In this document: piece after piece, positions 61,080 to 64,000 of the stretch | How the letters are laid out: each line of letters begins with the position of its first letter | Position numbering within the stretch: position 1 is the first letter of the stretch | Assembly (NCBI RefSeq): GCF_001640805.2 | Contig: NC_066856.1 | Coordinates: 18,033,616-18,097,615 of the forward strand | Length of the DNA: 64,000 bases | Source: Lates calcarifer | Lineage: Eukaryota > Chordata > Actinopteri > Centropomidae | Direction: 5' to 3' | Position numbers and translations under genes: made by a program | The notes under the pieces: generated by a model | What the model was told of the DNA's origin: nothing | The model's input: the letters and a program-made list of their open reading frames with translations, nothing else | Database searches by the model: none

Positions 61080-61450
61080 AGTCTTTCCAGTGATGGAGAC
61101 AGTGATAGAGTGATGTCACCTGCACGTTGATGAACATATCACCGCGGCGACTGACAGGGCTCTCCCACCACCTCATGCTGTCGCAATCCGTGAGTCACTC
61201 ACCTGATTTACCGCCCTGATCGCTCCGCTTGTCCTCATCATTTTTTAAAAGCTCCTGAAGTGTCATTTCCTGTGCTATGCTTGACTTGAATCTGAGGAAA
61301 TGAAGCCTGAGAGAGGTGAATTATTACCCACGGTGACTTTTAGACTAATTGAGACCATTACGCTATGCAGCGCAGCAAAGAGAGTGTGCCGACTCTGGTG
61401 GCGAACACAGACGCCCAGCGCGCACACCCACCAAAAAAACTGCGCCCTAA
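61080..61450. promoter_or_regulatory. candidate conserved non-coding element
   Basis: One of the most CpG-rich stretches of the window, with ACCGCGGCGACTGAC near 61141 and CCAGCGCGCACACC near 61417, interleaved with AT cores (GAATTATTACCC, GACTAATTGAG). It is unique and has no convincing coding frame. Such alternation fits a conserved enhancer; there is too little CpG for an island promoter. Confidence 0.35.
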
Positions 61451-62019
61451 TTTGTCAGTTAACCTTAAATGTCAAGGTGAAACTGCTGGTGAAATGCAAA
61501 GGTTGAATGTAAATTAGTGGCATAAAAAAACATGCTCTCATGACCCCAATCGGTATAGTTCACGGTCTGTGTTTGGATTTATTTTTTAAATGGGTTATCT
61601 TTAATTATCAGTGACCCTAAGGCTGAATTGCTTGGTTAGTTCATTCTGTTAACAGTCCACTGTGCAAGGATACTTGACTAATCAAATGTCACAGTTCACT
61701 TGCAACTAAAGTGACCTGCATCATTCTAGTTTACTGTAGGAGGAGCCTGAGCAGGGGGCACTGCATTACCATGATATATGGTGGCAAATATTCTGCACTG
61801 TCTCTGAAATAGGATCCATGTAGTCTTGCCAACGGATAATACATGCAAGGCTGTAAAGAAGATTTCATCCCTCTGAGTGTGAGTGAAAAAGGAGCGAACA
61901 GAATGAAGCAGAGAGCAAAATGGAACCCAAATCCCTTGAGAATAATATGGAGATCTGCCTAACATAAGATCCTTGTGGTAATGCAATTTAAGTTAGAAGG
62001 AAAAAATGTCAGGGTAATC
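61451..62019. other. gene-free interval
   Basis: Unique sequence; nothing assignable. Confidence 0.4.
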
Positions 62020-63310
62020 TCATCAGTCCGTCAGAGAGAGGGATGTCAGACGTAGCCTGTGGCGAGCCTCCAGCAGGGCCGCTTCTATCCTCCACTCTGC
62101 ACCGCTCTGTCTCCCCTCTCCCCTGCCTTTCTTCCTTTCTTTCTGTCTCAGAGCCATGCCATCACTCCATTGTGCCACCATCCTCTGTCGATACTTGTAG
62201 CCTTGCAGACCTTGCAACATAACCCAAATCCTAGGGATAAAGAAACCAACCAACATCAGAAACAATAGGGCACATAAACAAATATTTGCATATGAAAAAT
62301 AGCCTTGCCTTGTCAAAAACTGACAGATTATGCCTCAGGTACCATATGCAGAATGTCGTGGGGTCAGTACAGTATGAATATAATATAGTGCGCATAGGAA
62401 GGGTGAAGTGACATGCAAGAAAAACATTGTGTCTGTCAGATATTCCTTAAAGCCCTGGCCATATGGAGATAGGATCTGTAAATCACTGGCCCCTGTAGGC
62501 CCCAGGGCATTAAGGAGGGGGCAATGACATCCCTAACGTGGACTAGAGGTGGTGGGTGGTGGGGCGCCCTCAGACGAGAGGAGGCATCTTTCTCTTAGGG
62601 AGCCTTGGGCAGTGCTCGTTCCGAGGTCACCAGCCTGTTGGGGAGAGCAACTCGACAGGGACAAAACCACAGCAGGAGTACTGGGGGGAGCGACAACATG
62701 ATGCGAGAATCCTTCTTATTTAAACTAATGGTGGATGGAGGGTACAGCGAGGGAAGGCTGCCAGAAATGTTGTTGCCAGTGATATTTGGGAAAATAATAG
62801 GCTCTGTTCTGTCGTCACTTTATTTATTGTTTTCCCTTTTTCTTTAAAAAGTTATTTTACCAAATTTAGAACCTTTGACTGTGGCTGCTCTATGCTGACT
62901 GTAGGCTTATTGGAAAAAGGTGGCAATCCATAATTGCTGTCAACGTTCTCAGATGCGATGCCGGAGGACATTGGAGGGTGTGGAAAAGTGGCTGTGCAGC
63001 ATATCAGAGAGAGAGATAAGGCCAGATTGTGGTGTATTGATTATAGATAGACATCTACTCTCCAACACAAGCTGCTGGTCTGCTCTCAAACGCTGGAGAA
63101 GACCTGATAGGTTTGGATGTGCATGTCCCCTGTTGATCAGATCTGTTATTAGAATGTCTGGCTGGAGCAGTTATAGTAGTTTTGTACACAGAGGCTCAGA
63201 TTCATTTAGCGTCTTCACGGGGAGTGCTCAGCGTGTCACCAAAATGAACAAATCAGAATGCCATGCTGTTTACTCACTGCATGCAATGATTGGAGACTGT
63301 GCCTTATAGT
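62020..63310. promoter_or_regulatory. possible cluster of conserved non-coding blocks
   Basis: Stretches at about 62020-62230, 62440-62800 and 62920-63310 are less AT-biased than the surroundings and free of simple repeats. A 129-codon plus-strand frame (62920-63309) lies in the last block but has no recognised domain and no close homologue that I can recall. A coding exon cannot be excluded here, but regulation is the simpler reading. Confidence 0.3.
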
Positions 63311-64000
63311 GCTGTCTAAAAAATAAATCCTATTGTCATCTGTTATACTACTTAGTATATAATGTAATGTAAAGCTCACTTTACTCATACACTATATAGG
63401 CAAGGGAACAAAAGTCAATATTAACACCCTATTCACTAGTACATCGTGCTCAGTGTAGTGTACGCATCAGATTGTTTTGAAAAGGGTCAGAAAGACAGTG
63501 AGAAAAAAAAGATTTGATAGTTTTGAATGAGACATTCCCATCATTCCCACAATGTGACTTATGCATCAGAATCTGTAATTAATGAAGTGCTTCACAACAC
63601 AGTGTCAACTTTGGAAGATTAGTCCTATAAAAAAATGCAACATGTTTGAAACAGATACATCAGACATCCAATCTGTGCTTGCAACTCATAACGTTCTTAA
63701 ACAATGAAACTTTGTCACGGACAACACTGAATCATTGTTAACTTCTGTGTAGCCTTTGGCTGCACTTTACTTTTCATAGCCACTTTGTTACATTGCTGTG
63801 TTTTTCACTTGTTTAGAATGATTGTTTTTTTATATTGTGTCCACTGATGTTCTCTATGTAGAGTCAAAATGTATTGGACTGAAGTGGCTTGTGGATCTGT
63901 TTGTACTCTGCTCTTTGAGGGCTCCATTAGCAGCCATTACTATAAGCAGTCTTCTGTGTGTATCTGAAATGTTGCCAAAGGTACGTGGTAAAGTGCATGA
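63311..64000. other. gene-free interval to the window end
   Basis: AT-rich unique sequence. CACTATATAGG near 63391 and CCCTATTCACTAGTAC near 63427 faintly recall a fish DNA-transposon end, too weak to call. Confidence 0.4.

Noticed and set aside
63385..63470. Fish DNA-transposon end around CACTATATAGG
   Set aside because: Only short matches to a remembered family and no partner terminus.
1..64000. CRISPR arrays, bacterial operons, riboswitches or phage genes
   Set aside because: No spaced identical repeats, no ribosome binding sites with dense coding, and the interspersed repeats are those of bony fish.
1..64000. Endogenous retrovirus
   Set aside because: No long terminal repeats, primer binding site or retroviral polymerase motif was seen.

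Overview
This window looks like nuclear DNA from a ray-finned fish, most likely a percomorph teleost. It is AT-rich by eye. No open reading frame recalls a cellular protein; the longest frames (125-161 codons) have no domain I know and at least one is made by a CA microsatellite. The only protein-like signals are decayed transposon genes. The interspersed families are those of bony fish: an L2-type LINE 3' end, Tc1-like DNA transposons of two lineages, a hAT-like element, tRNA-derived SINE relics and several common unclassified fish repeats. I therefore read the window as a gene desert or the inside of a very large intron.

Layout. 1-7.4 kb: unique non-coding DNA with a TAAT-rich block at the start, three compact inverted repeats and one decayed dispersed repeat (5.53-5.68 kb). 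7.4-17.8 kb: repeat-rich, with a Tc1 transposase relic (7.42-7.81), SINE relics (8.46, 17.59), a T-tract plus GT microsatellite (11.16-11.22), a dispersed fish repeat (12.56-12.99) flanked by a ~1-kb-spaced local duplication (12.40/13.43), and a 16-bp-arm perfect hairpin (15.55). 17.8-38.3 kb: mostly unique sequence, with blocks whose texture suggests conserved non-coding elements (18.96-19.44, 22.44-22.94, 26.11-26.44, 28.54-29.00, 32.66-34.06, 35.22-35.77 kb). 38.37-40.34 kb: a transposon cluster (L2 3' end with an ATT tail, a second LINE scrap, and an internally deleted Tc1 element with TA target duplication). 40.3-64 kb: unique sequence again, with candidate regulatory blocks at 46.89-47.09, 49.53-50.15, 52.51-52.74, 53.20-53.83, 61.08-61.45 and 62.02-63.31 kb, two more copies of the 12.6-kb repeat (47.49, 54.30), simple repeats, and a nested hAT-like composite (60.12-60.67).

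How it may work: with no genes, any function is probably cis-regulatory. Visible sites fit long-range developmental enhancers: TAATTA cores, two ATGCAAAT octamers, a SOX-type palindrome, a PBX-HOX composite and forkhead sites in a hairpin. This is inference from single-sequence texture; no alignment was available. The most unusual pattern is an apparent excess of short, perfect, sequence-unrelated inverted repeats (arms 9-16 bp, mostly loops of 0-9 nt) spread over the whole window.
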